Shown here: one piece after another, positions 25,589 to 34,134 of the stretch
Layout: the number at the start of each line of letters is the position of its first letter
Numbering within the stretch: position 1 is the first letter of the stretch
Assembly (NCBI GenBank): GCA_018385425.1
Contig: JAHBAA010000039.1
Span: 1 to 64,000 of the forward strand
Reading direction: 5' to 3'
DNA: 64,000 nucleotides
From: Acetatifactor sp.
GTDB lineage: Bacteria; Bacillota; Clostridia; Lachnospirales; Lachnospiraceae
The notes under the pieces: generated by a model
Seen by the model: the letters and a program-made list of their open reading frames with translations, nothing else
Databases searched by the model: none
What the model was told of the DNA's origin: nothing
Position numbers and translations under genes: made by a program

Positions 25589-26368
25589 ATGAAAAGTAAA
25601 ATTGTGAAACTGATCAGTGCTGTGTGTATTTGCACCATGGTTCTTGCAGGATGCGGAGGTTCCGCACAAAAGGAGATGGTGTATGCTGTTGAGGCGGGAA
25701 GTGCCGGAGAGGAAGCTGCAAAGGAGAAAAACTTCAAGATCAATTCCGTAGGATCTCAGGCAGATGCTTTGATGGAGGTCGCTTCCGGAACCTCTGATGC
25801 AGCAATTATCGATCTGCTGATGGCCGGTGCGATGATCGGTGAGGGAACCAGCTATCCCGGACTGAAGTATACCGACAAGCTTACTACTGAGGAGTACGGT
25901 GTGGGCTGCAGAAAAGACTCCGATCTGGCTGCCTATATCAATGGGGTATTCGCTGAGACCTATGCGGACGGCACTATGAAGACGATTGCGACAAAGTACG
26001 GCGTACAGGAATCTCTGGTAGAGCAGAACGCAGAGGCTGCTGCTCCTGCCGCAGACGGCGATGTCGCATATATTCAGAAAAAGGGTACGCTGATTGTTGG
26101 TATTACTGATTTTGCACCCATGGACTACGAGGATGAAAATGGCGAGTGGATCGGTTTTGATGCTGATATGGCGAGAGTTGTAGCGGATAAGCTGGGTGTG
26201 AAGATACAGTTTGTGGAGATTGACTGGGATAATAAGATCATGGAACTGAATTCCAAGAATATCGATGTAGTCTGGAACGGTATGACACTGACATCCGAGG
26301 TGAAGGCAGCGATGGAGTGCAGCAATCCTTACTGCAACAATGCGCAGGTGGTAGTGGTCAAGAAATAG
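25589..26368 (+). CDS. Amino-acid ABC transporter binding lipoprotein with swapped lobe order
   Basis: 259-aa solute-binding lipoprotein: signal segment, lipobox VLAGC with Cys22. The two family-3 lobes are in reverse order. Residues ~31-140 match what is normally the second lobe (AGSAGEEAA, SQADALMEVASGTSDAAIID, YGVGCRKDSDL, DGTMKTIATKYG). After an Ala-rich linker (~141-158) comes the normally first lobe, residues ~159-259 (GTLIVGITDFAPMDYEDENG, GFDADMARVVADKLGV, a WDNKIMELNSKNIDVV stretch, GMTLTSEVK, VVVVKK). All parts of one complete binding protein are present once each. The permease and ATPase genes follow directly. The pattern indicates circular permutation, not truncation. Ligand: a polar or sulfur amino acid, inferred only. 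Confidence 0.9.
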   Translation: MKSKIVKLISAVCICTMVLAGCGGSAQKEMVYAVEAGSAGEEAAKEKNFKINSVGSQADALMEVASGTSDAAIIDLLMAGAMIGEGTSYPGLKYTDKLTTEEYGVGCRKDSDLAAYINGVFAETYADGTMKTIATKYGVQESLVEQNAEAAAPAADGDVAYIQKKGTLIVGITDFAPMDYEDENGEWIGFDADMARVVADKLGVKIQFVEIDWDNKIMELNSKNIDVVWNGMTLTSEVKAAMECSNPYCNNAQVVVVKK

Positions 26369-26387
26369 TTTACATAGGAGTCCTGAT

Positions 26388-27044
26388 ATGTTTTGGTCTG
26401 TCACACAGTCCCTTTTGAGTGGTCTTTGGACCACCTTTGAACTCTTTATATTTACCCTGGCATTTTCTCTGCCTATCGGGCTTTTGATCGCACTTGCGAC
26501 GCTGAGTAAGTTCAAACCCTTGAGCAGTCTGATGCAGGTCCTTGTATGGATCATCCGAGGCACACCTCTGATGCTGCAGCTGATCGTGATTTTCTATGGC
26601 CCCGGTCTGTGGCTGGAACAGAATATCTGGTCCGGCGACGAGAAGGGCCGCATCACTGCTGCGGTAGTGGCGTTTACCATCAATTATGCCTGCTATTTTT
26701 CTGTGATCTTCAGGGGCGGTATAGAGGGGGTTCCTGCCGGACAGCGAGAGGCAGGACAGGTGCTCGGCATGACCAAGACACAGATCTTCTTTCGCATTAC
26801 CCTTCTGCAAATGGTGAAGCGAGTGGTCCCGCCTATGTCCAATGAAATCATCACACTGGTAAAGGATACCGCTTTGGCAAGGGTGATCGCTGCCCAGGAG
26901 CTGACCTTTGCCGGCTATTCCTTTATGAAGTCGGACGGTATTACATGGCCCCTGTTCTATACCGGTGTGTTTTACCTTGCCTTTGTGGGGCTCTTGACCC
27001 TGCTTTTCAACCGGTTGGAACGTAAATTGTCATATTTCAGGTAG
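26388..27044 (+). CDS. Amino-acid ABC transporter permease (HisM/GlnP type)
   Basis: 218-aa membrane permease of the polar amino acid family. About five membrane spans; the family's WIIRGTPLMLQL segment (residues ~50-61) and the EAA loop near EAGQVLGMTKTQIFFRITLLQ, which docks the ATPase, are intact. Start ATG 26388 after AGGAG, 19 bases after the binding-protein stop. Only one permease is encoded, so it probably works as a homodimer with the ATPase encoded 11 bases downstream. Confidence 0.93.
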   Translation: MFWSVTQSLLSGLWTTFELFIFTLAFSLPIGLLIALATLSKFKPLSSLMQVLVWIIRGTPLMLQLIVIFYGPGLWLEQNIWSGDEKGRITAAVVAFTINYACYFSVIFRGGIEGVPAGQREAGQVLGMTKTQIFFRITLLQMVKRVVPPMSNEIITLVKDTALARVIAAQELTFAGYSFMKSDGITWPLFYTGVFYLAFVGLLTLLFNRLERKLSYFR

Positions 27045-27055
27045 AGGGTAGAAGA

Positions 27056-27841
27056 ATGGCTATCTTGGAAGTACAAAATATCGAAAAAAAATTTGATCAC
27101 ACGTCGGTTCTGAAAGATGTCAGCTTCTCCCTGGAGGAAGGAAGTGCACTTGCCATCATCGGTTCTTCCGGGTCCGGAAAGACTACACTGCTGAGATGCC
27201 TGAATTTCCTGGAGAGACCGGACGGGGGTAAAATCATCGTAAAGGGTGAGACCTTATTTGACAGCGAGGTAAAAGGGAAAGAGCGGGAGAGCGAGCAAAG
27301 ACGCAAGAGGCTTCATTTTGGAATGGTGTTTCAGTCCTTCAATCTGTTTCCCCAGTATACGGCACTGGAAAATGTGATGCTGGCTGAAAAAATGCTGGCT
27401 GCCGAGCAAAGTGATTACAAGGCGAACAAGAAGGAGATCCTCGCCGGGATCGAAAAACATGGGATGGAACTTCTGGATCAGATGGGACTGGCGGAACGGA
27501 TGTATCATTATCCGCATCAGTTGTCCGGAGGACAGCAGCAGCGTGTTGCAATTGCCAGGGCTTTGGCTTTACATCCTGATATCCTGTGCTTTGACGAGCC
27601 CACCTCCGCATTGGATCCGGAGCTGACCGGAGAGGTGTTGAAAGTGATTCGCAGTCTGGCTGATCAGAAGACCACGATGATCATCGTTACCCACGAGATG
27701 GCTTTTGCAAGAGACGTGGCAGACAATATTATTTTTATGGACGGAGGAGTGATCGTGGAACAGGGTCCGGCCAGGGATGTGATCGAGCATCCTAAGGAAG
27801 AGAGGACGAAACAATTTCTCTCCAGATATACTAATGGTTGA
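27056..27841 (+). CDS. Amino-acid ABC transporter ATP-binding protein (GlnQ/HisP type)
   Basis: 261-aa ATPase of polar amino acid importers. Walker A GSSGSGKTT (about residues 36-44), Q-loop FQSFNLFPQYTALENV, signature LSGGQQQRVAIARAL, Walker B ILCFDEPTSALDPE and switch His in VTHEM are all complete. It has a slightly longer insert than GlnQ between Walker A and the Q-loop, common in clostridial homologues. It closes the three-gene importer operon. The O-acetylhomoserine sulfhydrylase gene follows behind its own promoter, which hints that the ligand may be cystine or methionine. Confidence 0.95.
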   Translation: MAILEVQNIEKKFDHTSVLKDVSFSLEEGSALAIIGSSGSGKTTLLRCLNFLERPDGGKIIVKGETLFDSEVKGKERESEQRRKRLHFGMVFQSFNLFPQYTALENVMLAEKMLAAEQSDYKANKKEILAGIEKHGMELLDQMGLAERMYHYPHQLSGGQQQRVAIARALALHPDILCFDEPTSALDPELTGEVLKVIRSLADQKTTMIIVTHEMAFARDVADNIIFMDGGVIVEQGPARDVIEHPKEERTKQFLSRYTNG

Positions 27842-27865
27842 TTTATTCTGAGAAACTGGTATACT
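27838..27865 (+). promoter_or_regulatory. Promoter for the sulfhydrylase gene
   Basis: TTGATT (27838-27843), 16 bases, TATACT (27860-27865), with an upstream TG giving an extended -10. Confidence 0.7.
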
Positions 27866-27878
27866 GGATGTAGATTTC

Positions 27879-27913
27879 AGGATGGGTGTCTGCTTGTATA
27901 AGCAAGGCACCAT
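27879..27913 (+). promoter_or_regulatory. Leader hairpin before the sulfhydrylase gene
   Basis: In the transcript, GATGGGTGTCTGCTT can pair with AAGCAAGGCACCATC across a GTAT loop (15-base arms with a few mismatches), followed by only a short T stretch. It may be an attenuator or an mRNA-stability hairpin. It is too short for an S-box or T-box. Confidence 0.45.
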
Positions 27914-27937
27914 CTTTACAGAAAGGAAAAGTAATCT

Positions 27938-29212
27938 ATGAACTTGAACAGTATTTGTGTCCAGGGAGGATATACCCCCGGCAACGGCGAACCCAGACAG
28001 ATTCCGATCATCCAGAGTACTACTTTTAAGTATAATACCAGCGAGGATATGGGAAAGCTCTTTGATCTGGAGGCAAGCGGTTACTTCTATACCAGACTGC
28101 AGAATCCTACCAACGATTATGTGGCAGCGAAGATTGCACAGCTGGAGGGGGGTACTGCAGCGATGCTTACCAGCAGCGGACAGGCTGCCAATTTCTATGC
28201 TCTATTCAACATCTGCAGCTGCGGAGATCATATTGTGGCTTCCAGTACGATTTACGGCGGTACTTATAATCTGATTGCCGTGACCATGAAGAGAATGGGT
28301 ATCGATGTGACCTTTGTCAGCCCGGATGCCACAGAGGAAGAATTGTCAGCGGCATTTCGTGACAATACTAAGGCTATGTTTGGTGAGACCATTGCAAACC
28401 CTGCACTGACTGTATTGGATATCGAGAAGTTTGCCAGGGTTGCCCATGCACACGGAGTTCCCCTGATCGTGGATAATACCTTTGCTACCCCAATCAACTG
28501 CAGACCTTTTGAGTGGGGGGCGGATATTGTGACCCATTCCACCACCAAGTATATGGATGGCCACGGTGCTGCAGTAGGCGGTGCGATTGTGGACAGCGGT
28601 AAATTTGACTGGATGAAGTATGCGGACAAATTTCCCGGACTGTGCACCCCTGATGACAGCTATCATGGGGTAACCTATGTGGAACGATTCGGCAATGAAG
28701 GCGCTTTCATTACAAAATGTACGGTTCAGCTGATGAGAGATTTCGGCTCCATTCAGAGCCCTCAAAATGCATTTATCCTGAACCTTGGACTGGAGAGTCT
28801 GCACGTTCGCGTGAAGAGGCATTGTGAGAATGCATTGGCAGTTGCCCAATTCCTTTCCGGGCACGAGAAGGTTGCCTATGTGAATTACTGTAGCCTGCCC
28901 GGTGACAAGTATTATCCTCTGGCACAAAAGTATCTTCCAAACGGAAGCTGTGGTGTTGTGTCCTTTGGACTCAAGGGCGGAAGAGATGCGGCCAGTGTCT
29001 TTATGAAGAACCTGAAGCTTGCTGCCATTGAGACGCATGTTGCGGATGCCCGCACCTGTTGTCTGAACCCTGCATCCAGCACCCATCGCCAGATGACGGA
29101 TGAACAGCTTCGTGATGCCGGAGTACCCGCAGAGCTGGTGCGTATGAGCTGTGGTATTGAGGATAAGGATGATCTGATCGCTGACCTGAAGCAGGCACTG
29201 GATCAGATTTAA
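27938..29212 (+). CDS. metY: O-acetylhomoserine sulfhydrylase (aminocarboxypropyltransferase)
   Basis: 424-aa PLP enzyme of the Cys/Met metabolism family, making homocysteine (or methionine) from O-acetylhomoserine and sulfide (or methanethiol). RLQNPTNDYVAAKIAQLEGG, the cofactor-stacking region SSGQAANFY, and the PLP lysine in THSTTKYMDGHG are clear, as is the C-terminal NPASSTHRQM substrate loop. The length matches MetY rather than the shorter MetB/MetC (about 380 aa). Start ATG 27938 after GAAAGGAAAAG. It has its own promoter and a leader hairpin. The preceding ABC importer may feed the same sulfur amino acid pathway. Confidence 0.92.
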   Translation: MNLNSICVQGGYTPGNGEPRQIPIIQSTTFKYNTSEDMGKLFDLEASGYFYTRLQNPTNDYVAAKIAQLEGGTAAMLTSSGQAANFYALFNICSCGDHIVASSTIYGGTYNLIAVTMKRMGIDVTFVSPDATEEELSAAFRDNTKAMFGETIANPALTVLDIEKFARVAHAHGVPLIVDNTFATPINCRPFEWGADIVTHSTTKYMDGHGAAVGGAIVDSGKFDWMKYADKFPGLCTPDDSYHGVTYVERFGNEGAFITKCTVQLMRDFGSIQSPQNAFILNLGLESLHVRVKRHCENALAVAQFLSGHEKVAYVNYCSLPGDKYYPLAQKYLPNGSCGVVSFGLKGGRDAASVFMKNLKLAAIETHVADARTCCLNPASSTHRQMTDEQLRDAGVPAELVRMSCGIEDKDDLIADLKQALDQI

Positions 29213-29219
29213 ACAAATA

Positions 29220-29247
29220 GGTGCTGCTGAGGCTTTCGGCAGCACCC
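29220..29247 (+). terminator. Likely terminator after metY
   Basis: GGTGCTGC and GCAGCACC stem with an 11-base loop; the T tail is weak (CCTTGT). Confidence 0.55.
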
Positions 29248-29308
29248 CTTGTCGTATTACGGAACATTTTGTGTCGGGCAATTTCCGACATACACCATGG
29301 GGGACACT

Positions 29309-29629
29309 ATGGATTGTAAGGAGTTTGAGAAGCTAATCCCTTCTTTTTTGGAACAAAAGATGGACTATCAGACATTGAAAAGCTTCGTCGACCATGTCAA
29401 CAAGTGCGCCGAGTGCAAGGAGGAGCTGACGATACAGTTTCTTGTGACCGAGGGCATCGTAAGACTGGAGGACGGAAGCAGTTTCGATCTGCAGAAGGAG
29501 CTGATGTCCAGGATGAATGCGGCAAATGCAAAACTTCGCAGAAATGAGTTCTTTTTATCCTCCGGAGTAATGCTGGAATTGCTTGCAGTGATGGGAATCA
29601 TCGGTTTTGTCATTTGGATTTTGTTGTAG
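29309..29629 (+). CDS. Zinc-finger (anti-sigma-like) single-span membrane protein
   Basis: 106-aa protein. Residues ~1-50 carry the zf-HC2 pattern H-x3-C-x2-C (HVNKCAEC), the zinc-binding anti-sigma domain. A single membrane span lies near the C-terminus (about residues 84-105, SGVMLELLAVMGIIGFVIWI). ATG 29309 is chosen because GGGGGA sits just before it; upstream ATG 29297 has no site. No sigma factor gene is adjacent, which is unusual for an anti-sigma protein. It ends 13 bases before polA and is probably cotranscribed with it. Confidence 0.75.
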   Translation: MDCKEFEKLIPSFLEQKMDYQTLKSFVDHVNKCAECKEELTIQFLVTEGIVRLEDGSSFDLQKELMSRMNAANAKLRRNEFFLSSGVMLELLAVMGIIGFVIWILL

Positions 29630-29642
29630 AGGGAGGTCTCAT

Positions 29643-32327
29643 TTGAAGAAATTAGTATTGATCGATGGCCACAGTATTCTGAACAGAGCGTTTTACGGAT
29701 TGCCTGATCTGACCAATGTACATGGATTGCATACAAATGCGATCTATGGTTTTTTGAATATTCTGTTTAAGATCCTGGATGAGGAGAAGCCGGATTATCT
29801 GGCCGTAGCCTTTGATATGCATGCCCCCACCTTCCGTCACAAGATGTATGAGGCGTATAAGGGGACCAGAAAAGCGATGCCGGACGAACTTCGGGAACAG
29901 GTCCCTGTGATGAAGGATGTCCTTCGTGCGATGAAAGTCGAGATCATGGAGTGTGAGGGTCTGGAGGCAGACGATATTCTGGGAACGCTTGCCAAGAAAG
30001 CCCAGGCTGCCGGCCTGGAGGTTTCTCTGGTATCCGGTGACAGAGATCTGCTTCAGATCGCAGACACGCATATCAAGATTCGAATTCCCAAGACGAAGAT
30101 GGGCAGAACTGAAATTGAGGATTATTACCCTCGGGATGTGGAAGCGGCCTTTGGCGTGAATCCCACACAGTTTATTGATCTGAAGGCTCTGATGGGTGAC
30201 ACCTCAGATAATATTCCGGGTGTGCCCAAGATCGGCCAGAAGACTGCTTCGGAACTGATGGCGAGCTACGGCTCTTTGGAAAACATCTATGCCCATGTGG
30301 AGGAGATCTCCAAAAAAAGCGTCAGGGAATCCCTACAGAATCACAGAGATCTTGCAGACCTGTCCAAGGTGCTGGCAACCATCAAGACGGACTGCGACAT
30401 TGAACTGGATTATGAAAAAGCTGCGGCGGAGGGCTATTTTACGGATGAGGCCTACGCTTTGTTTAAGCAGCTGGAATTTAAGAATATGCTGTCGAAATTT
30501 GAGGCGGCAGGGCAAAGCGATACGATGGAGCATGTGAGTGAACAGTTTCAGATTCTTTCCGACAGCGAAGAACTGCTTCGACTGGTTAAGAACTGCCGAA
30601 GGGATTCCTCTGCTGGCGTTTTCCTTGCGAAGGAAGGACGCAAACTGCTGGGAATTGCGATCTGTTTTCAGGAAGACCGGACCGTATTCCTGCCGGTGAA
30701 AGAACCTGAGAATGAACAGCTGTCACTGTTTGAATCCTTTCCCGAAGAGACTGCCGATCGTGATACGATCCGGGCAGCGATTCGCTGCCTGTCTGATGTT
30801 TGCATGATCTCTACCTTCGAAGTGAAGAAGCTGTATCAGGAGTTTCAGCCTGAGAACACGGAGCATTTCTTTGATATTCTGATCGGAGCTTACCTGCTGA
30901 ATCCTCTGAAGAATGATTATTCCGTGGATACCATTGCCTCCGAGCATCTTGGCATGCTGATCCCGGGATGGAGCGAGACCTTTGGAAAACTGAAGGCTTC
31001 GGAGGCTGCCGCTCAGAAACCGGAGCAGTTTGGAGTCTATTGCTGCTTTCAGGCATATGTGTGTCATCGTGTCCTATCTGTCCTTTCGGGGAAGCTTCAG
31101 GAGACCGGAATGGATGGCCTGATGCGGAATCTGGAGATGCCCTTATCTCTTGTGCTGTTTTCTATGGAACAGGAAGGGGTTAAGGTGCGCAGAGAGGAGT
31201 TAAAGGCTTACGGTGATGCACTGTCCGTGCGGATTCAGGAACTGGAGCAATCCATTCATCGTCATGCCGGTGTTCCCTTCAATATCAATTCCCCGAAACA
31301 ATTGGGAGAGATTCTGTTTGAGAAGATGAAGCTGCCCGGCGGGAAGAAGACAAAGACAGGTTATTCAACTGCAGCAGATGTGTTGGAAAAATTAGCGGAC
31401 AAACATCCGATCATCGGAGAAATTCTGGAGTATCGGGGACTCAGCAAGCTGAAGTCCACCTATGCCGACGGACTGGCTGTCTACATCGGGGAAGATGATC
31501 GGATTCACACCAACTTTAACCAGACCATAACGGCCACGGGACGAATCAGTTCTACGGAGCCAAATCTGCAGAATATTCCCATGCGCATGGAACTGGGACG
31601 AAGGATCCGCAAGGTATTTGTGCCGAAGGAGAACTGTGTGCTGATGGATGCGGACTACTCCCAGATCGAGCTGCGGATCCTGGCGCATCTGTCCGGGGAT
31701 GAGCAGCTGATCGAGGCGTATCGATCGGCTCAGGACATTCATCGGATGACAGCCTCCAAGGTGTTCCACACCCCCTTTGATCAGGTCACGGATCTGCAGA
31801 GAAGGAATGCCAAGGCAGTCAATTTCGGTATTGTCTACGGCATCAGTTCCTTTGGCTTAAGTCAGGACTTAAGCATCAGCAAGAAAGAAGCTGCAGAGTA
31901 TATTGAACAGTATTTTCAGACCTACCCCAAGGTGAAAGAATATTTGGACCGTCTTGTGGAGGATGCGAAGCGGGATGGTTATGTGACTACCATGTTCGGA
32001 AGAAGACGTCCCATCCCTGAGCTTTCCAGCTCCAATTTTGTGCAGCGATCTTTTGGTGAGAGAGTGGCAATGAATTCTCCGATCCAGGGTACTGCGGCAG
32101 ATATTATGAAGATTGCCATGGTCAACTGCTGGAAGGCACTGAAGGATGCGGGACTTCGCTCCAAAATGATCCTGCAGGTACACGATGAATTGGTGATCGA
32201 AACCTATCGGGATGAACTGTCACAGGTGGAACAGATCCTCTCTGAGAATATGAAACATGCTGCAGATCTGCTTGTTCCCCTGGAGATCGATCTGCACACG
32301 GGAGAAAACTGGTATGAAGCAAAATAG
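29643..32327 (+). CDS. polA: DNA polymerase I
   Basis: 894-aa polymerase for repair and Okazaki-fragment processing. Residues 1-290: 5'-3' exonuclease (LIDGHSILNRAFYG, DALMGDTSDNIPGVP-like metal site). Residues ~310-490: a 3'-5' exonuclease-like domain lacking its catalytic acids, as in Bacillus PolA. Residues ~500-894: the polymerase domain, with DADYSQIELRILAHLSGD (motif A), RRNAKAVNFGIVYG (motif B) and QVHDE (motif C). Translation starts at a TTG (29643) with GAGGGAGG in front; no ATG fits. coaE starts inside its last codons. Confidence 0.94.
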   Translation: MKKLVLIDGHSILNRAFYGLPDLTNVHGLHTNAIYGFLNILFKILDEEKPDYLAVAFDMHAPTFRHKMYEAYKGTRKAMPDELREQVPVMKDVLRAMKVEIMECEGLEADDILGTLAKKAQAAGLEVSLVSGDRDLLQIADTHIKIRIPKTKMGRTEIEDYYPRDVEAAFGVNPTQFIDLKALMGDTSDNIPGVPKIGQKTASELMASYGSLENIYAHVEEISKKSVRESLQNHRDLADLSKVLATIKTDCDIELDYEKAAAEGYFTDEAYALFKQLEFKNMLSKFEAAGQSDTMEHVSEQFQILSDSEELLRLVKNCRRDSSAGVFLAKEGRKLLGIAICFQEDRTVFLPVKEPENEQLSLFESFPEETADRDTIRAAIRCLSDVCMISTFEVKKLYQEFQPENTEHFFDILIGAYLLNPLKNDYSVDTIASEHLGMLIPGWSETFGKLKASEAAAQKPEQFGVYCCFQAYVCHRVLSVLSGKLQETGMDGLMRNLEMPLSLVLFSMEQEGVKVRREELKAYGDALSVRIQELEQSIHRHAGVPFNINSPKQLGEILFEKMKLPGGKKTKTGYSTAADVLEKLADKHPIIGEILEYRGLSKLKSTYADGLAVYIGEDDRIHTNFNQTITATGRISSTEPNLQNIPMRMELGRRIRKVFVPKENCVLMDADYSQIELRILAHLSGDEQLIEAYRSAQDIHRMTASKVFHTPFDQVTDLQRRNAKAVNFGIVYGISSFGLSQDLSISKKEAAEYIEQYFQTYPKVKEYLDRLVEDAKRDGYVTTMFGRRRPIPELSSSNFVQRSFGERVAMNSPIQGTAADIMKIAMVNCWKALKDAGLRSKMILQVHDELVIETYRDELSQVEQILSENMKHAADLLVPLEIDLHTGENWYEAK

Positions 32328-32934
32328 CCCATTGTTTATCGGCATTACCGGCGGAGTGGGTGCCGGTAAGTCGGAGATTCTCTCCTTCATCAGAAGACAT
32401 TACCGCTGTGAGATCTATCTGGCAGATGATGTGGCCCACGAGGTGAAAAAGCCCGGCACGGATTGCTTTCGCAAACTGGTTTCCCTTCTGGGAAGGGACA
32501 TTTTGAACGCAGACGGTGAGATCGACAAAAAGAAGATGGCGGACATGATCTTTTCGGACCGGGAACGGCTTTTGAAAGTGAACGGGATCATACATCCTGC
32601 TGTAAAACAGTATCTCTTGGACCGACTTGCCCTTGCCAGAGCCGGGCTAAGCTGCGAATTGTTTTTTGTGGAGGCAGCCCTGTTGATCGAGGGTGGTTAC
32701 AGGGAACTGGTAGATGAACTCTGGTATGTCTATGCCCGCAGTGAGGTCCGGGCACGGCGTCTGGCTGATGCCAGAGGGTATTCGCCGGAAAAGATCCGGG
32801 CAATCATGGACAGTCAGCTATCCGAGGAGGACTTCCGAAAAAACTGCGATTTTGTGATCGATAACAGCGGCAGTCTGACTGACAGTACAGAACAGATCAA
32901 GAAGAGACTGGAGAAATATACATGGCTGGAATGA
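32314..32934 (+). CDS. coaE: Dephospho-CoA kinase
   Basis: Last step of coenzyme A synthesis, 206 aa. The P-loop is GITGGVGAGKS (residues ~9-19), and the CoA-binding DDVAHE and the lid region RRLADARGYSPEKIRAIMDSQ are present. The ATG at 32314 lies within the polA 3' end (14-base overlap), a polA-coaE coupling common in Firmicutes and other bacteria. Its own end overlaps yycJ by 13 bases, so polA, coaE and yycJ are translated in tight series. Confidence 0.95.
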   Translation: MKQNSPLFIGITGGVGAGKSEILSFIRRHYRCEIYLADDVAHEVKKPGTDCFRKLVSLLGRDILNADGEIDKKKMADMIFSDRERLLKVNGIIHPAVKQYLLDRLALARAGLSCELFFVEAALLIEGGYRELVDELWYVYARSEVRARRLADARGYSPEKIRAIMDSQLSEEDFRKNCDFVIDNSGSLTDSTEQIKKRLEKYTWLE

Positions 32935-33728
32935 GGATGTACAGTATTGCCAGCGGAAGTAGCGGCAATTGTATTTATGTGGGATCTACAGCAACCCATC
33001 TGTTGATCGATGTGGGTATTTCCTGCAAGAGAACAGAGGAGGGCCTGAGAGATCTGGAACTGTGCGGAAGAGATATCGACGGAATTCTGGTGACCCATGA
33101 ACATTCCGACCATATTGCCGGACTCAGTGTCCTCAGCAGAAAATATGATATTCCCATCTATGCCTCGAAGGGTACCATCGATTGGATGAAAAAAGACAGC
33201 AAGCTGAAATGTCTGGATGAGGAGCTGTTTCATGTGGTTGCAGCTGACGAAAAGTTTACCATTAAGGATCTGGTAGTGAACCCCATGATTATCTCTCATG
33301 ATGCTGCACAGCCTCTTGCCTATCGTGTCGCCTATGGGACGAGCAAGGTTGCGGTTTGTACAGACCTTGGTTACTTTAATGATTATACGGTGGAGAGCCT
33401 AAAGGGAATGAATGCCCTGCTGCTGGAGTCCAATCATGACGTGAACATGCTGCAGGTGGGACATTACCCCTACTATTTGAAGCAGCGTATTCTCGGAAAT
33501 CAAGGGCACCTGTCCAATGAAAACTCAGGGAGACTGTTGTCAAAAATTGCCCATGACGGACTGGAAACCATTCTTCTGGGACATTTGAGCAAAGATAATA
33601 ACCTTCCGGAGCTTGCCTACGAGGCAGTGCGAATGGAGATCAATCTCAGCGATTGCCCCTATCAGGCATCTGATTTTCGGATCGAGGTCGCGAAGAGAAG
33701 CGAGCCTACCCCTGTGGTAAAAGTGTAA
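32922..33728 (+). CDS. yycJ: MBL-fold metallohydrolase, YycJ/WalJ-like
   Basis: 268-aa metallo-beta-lactamase-fold hydrolase. THEHSDH (about residues 58-64) is the zinc-binding HxHxDH, with further ligands at ISHDA, CTDLGY and LLGHLSKDN. The opening SIASGSSGNCIY is typical of YycJ. In Bacillus it sits in the walRK operon and has been linked to wall homeostasis and exonuclease-like repair; here it follows polA-coaE instead, which fits a DNA-repair role but does not prove it. The start ATG lies inside coaE. Confidence 0.88.
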   Translation: MAGMRMYSIASGSSGNCIYVGSTATHLLIDVGISCKRTEEGLRDLELCGRDIDGILVTHEHSDHIAGLSVLSRKYDIPIYASKGTIDWMKKDSKLKCLDEELFHVVAADEKFTIKDLVVNPMIISHDAAQPLAYRVAYGTSKVAVCTDLGYFNDYTVESLKGMNALLLESNHDVNMLQVGHYPYYLKQRILGNQGHLSNENSGRLLSKIAHDGLETILLGHLSKDNNLPELAYEAVRMEINLSDCPYQASDFRIEVAKRSEPTPVVKV

Positions 33729-33734
33729 ATAGGC

Positions 33735-33763
33735 TTGCATTTTCTTTGGGTTTGTAGTTTAAT
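33735..33763 (+). promoter_or_regulatory. Promoter for the ACT/DUF711 pair
   Basis: TTGCAT (33735-33740), 17 bases, TTTAAT (33758-33763). Confidence 0.55.
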
Positions 33764-33823
33764 TATTTACATATGTGTTTGCGTGGAAATCAAAACAGCA
33801 ATCATGGAAAGGAACGAATTCAC

Positions 33824-34096
33824 ATGAAGAAAACAATTATTACTGTAGTTGGAAAAGATACGGTTGGTATTATTGCGAAGGTCTGTACCTACCTTGCCGA
33901 GAACCAGATCAATATTCTGGATATTTCTCAGACTATCGTTCAGGGCTTCTTTAACATGATGATGATCGTTGACACCTCTTCCTGCCCCAAATCCTTCGGG
34001 GATATGGCAGACGAGATGAAGGCGGTGGGCGAGGAGATCGGCGTTGTGATCAAGTGTCAGAAGGAAGAAATTTTTGACATGATGCATCGTATCTAA
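33824..34096 (+). CDS. ACT domain protein, UPF0237 family
   Basis: 90-aa stand-alone ACT domain (KKTIITVVGKDTVGIIAKV, then NINILDISQT and a second beta-alpha unit). ACT domains bind amino acids or similar effectors. Start ATG 33824 after GGAAAGGA. It is nearly always found directly before a DUF711/UPF0210 gene, as here (38 bases downstream), so the two are likely to act together. The effector and the controlled reaction are unknown. Confidence 0.9.
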   Translation: MKKTIITVVGKDTVGIIAKVCTYLAENQINILDISQTIVQGFFNMMMIVDTSSCPKSFGDMADEMKAVGEEIGVVIKCQKEEIFDMMHRI

Positions 34097-34134
34097 ACAG
34101 TGCTGCATAGACTTATGTTTTGGAGGATAATTGA

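Noticed and set aside
25589-26368. Truncated or tandem-duplicated binding protein
   Set aside because: Each conserved block of the family occurs exactly once and all are present, so reordering explains the sequence better.
27866-27937. S-box, T-box or cobalamin riboswitch before metY
   Set aside because: The leader is only about 70 bases and shows none of the conserved cores; only a simple hairpin is present.
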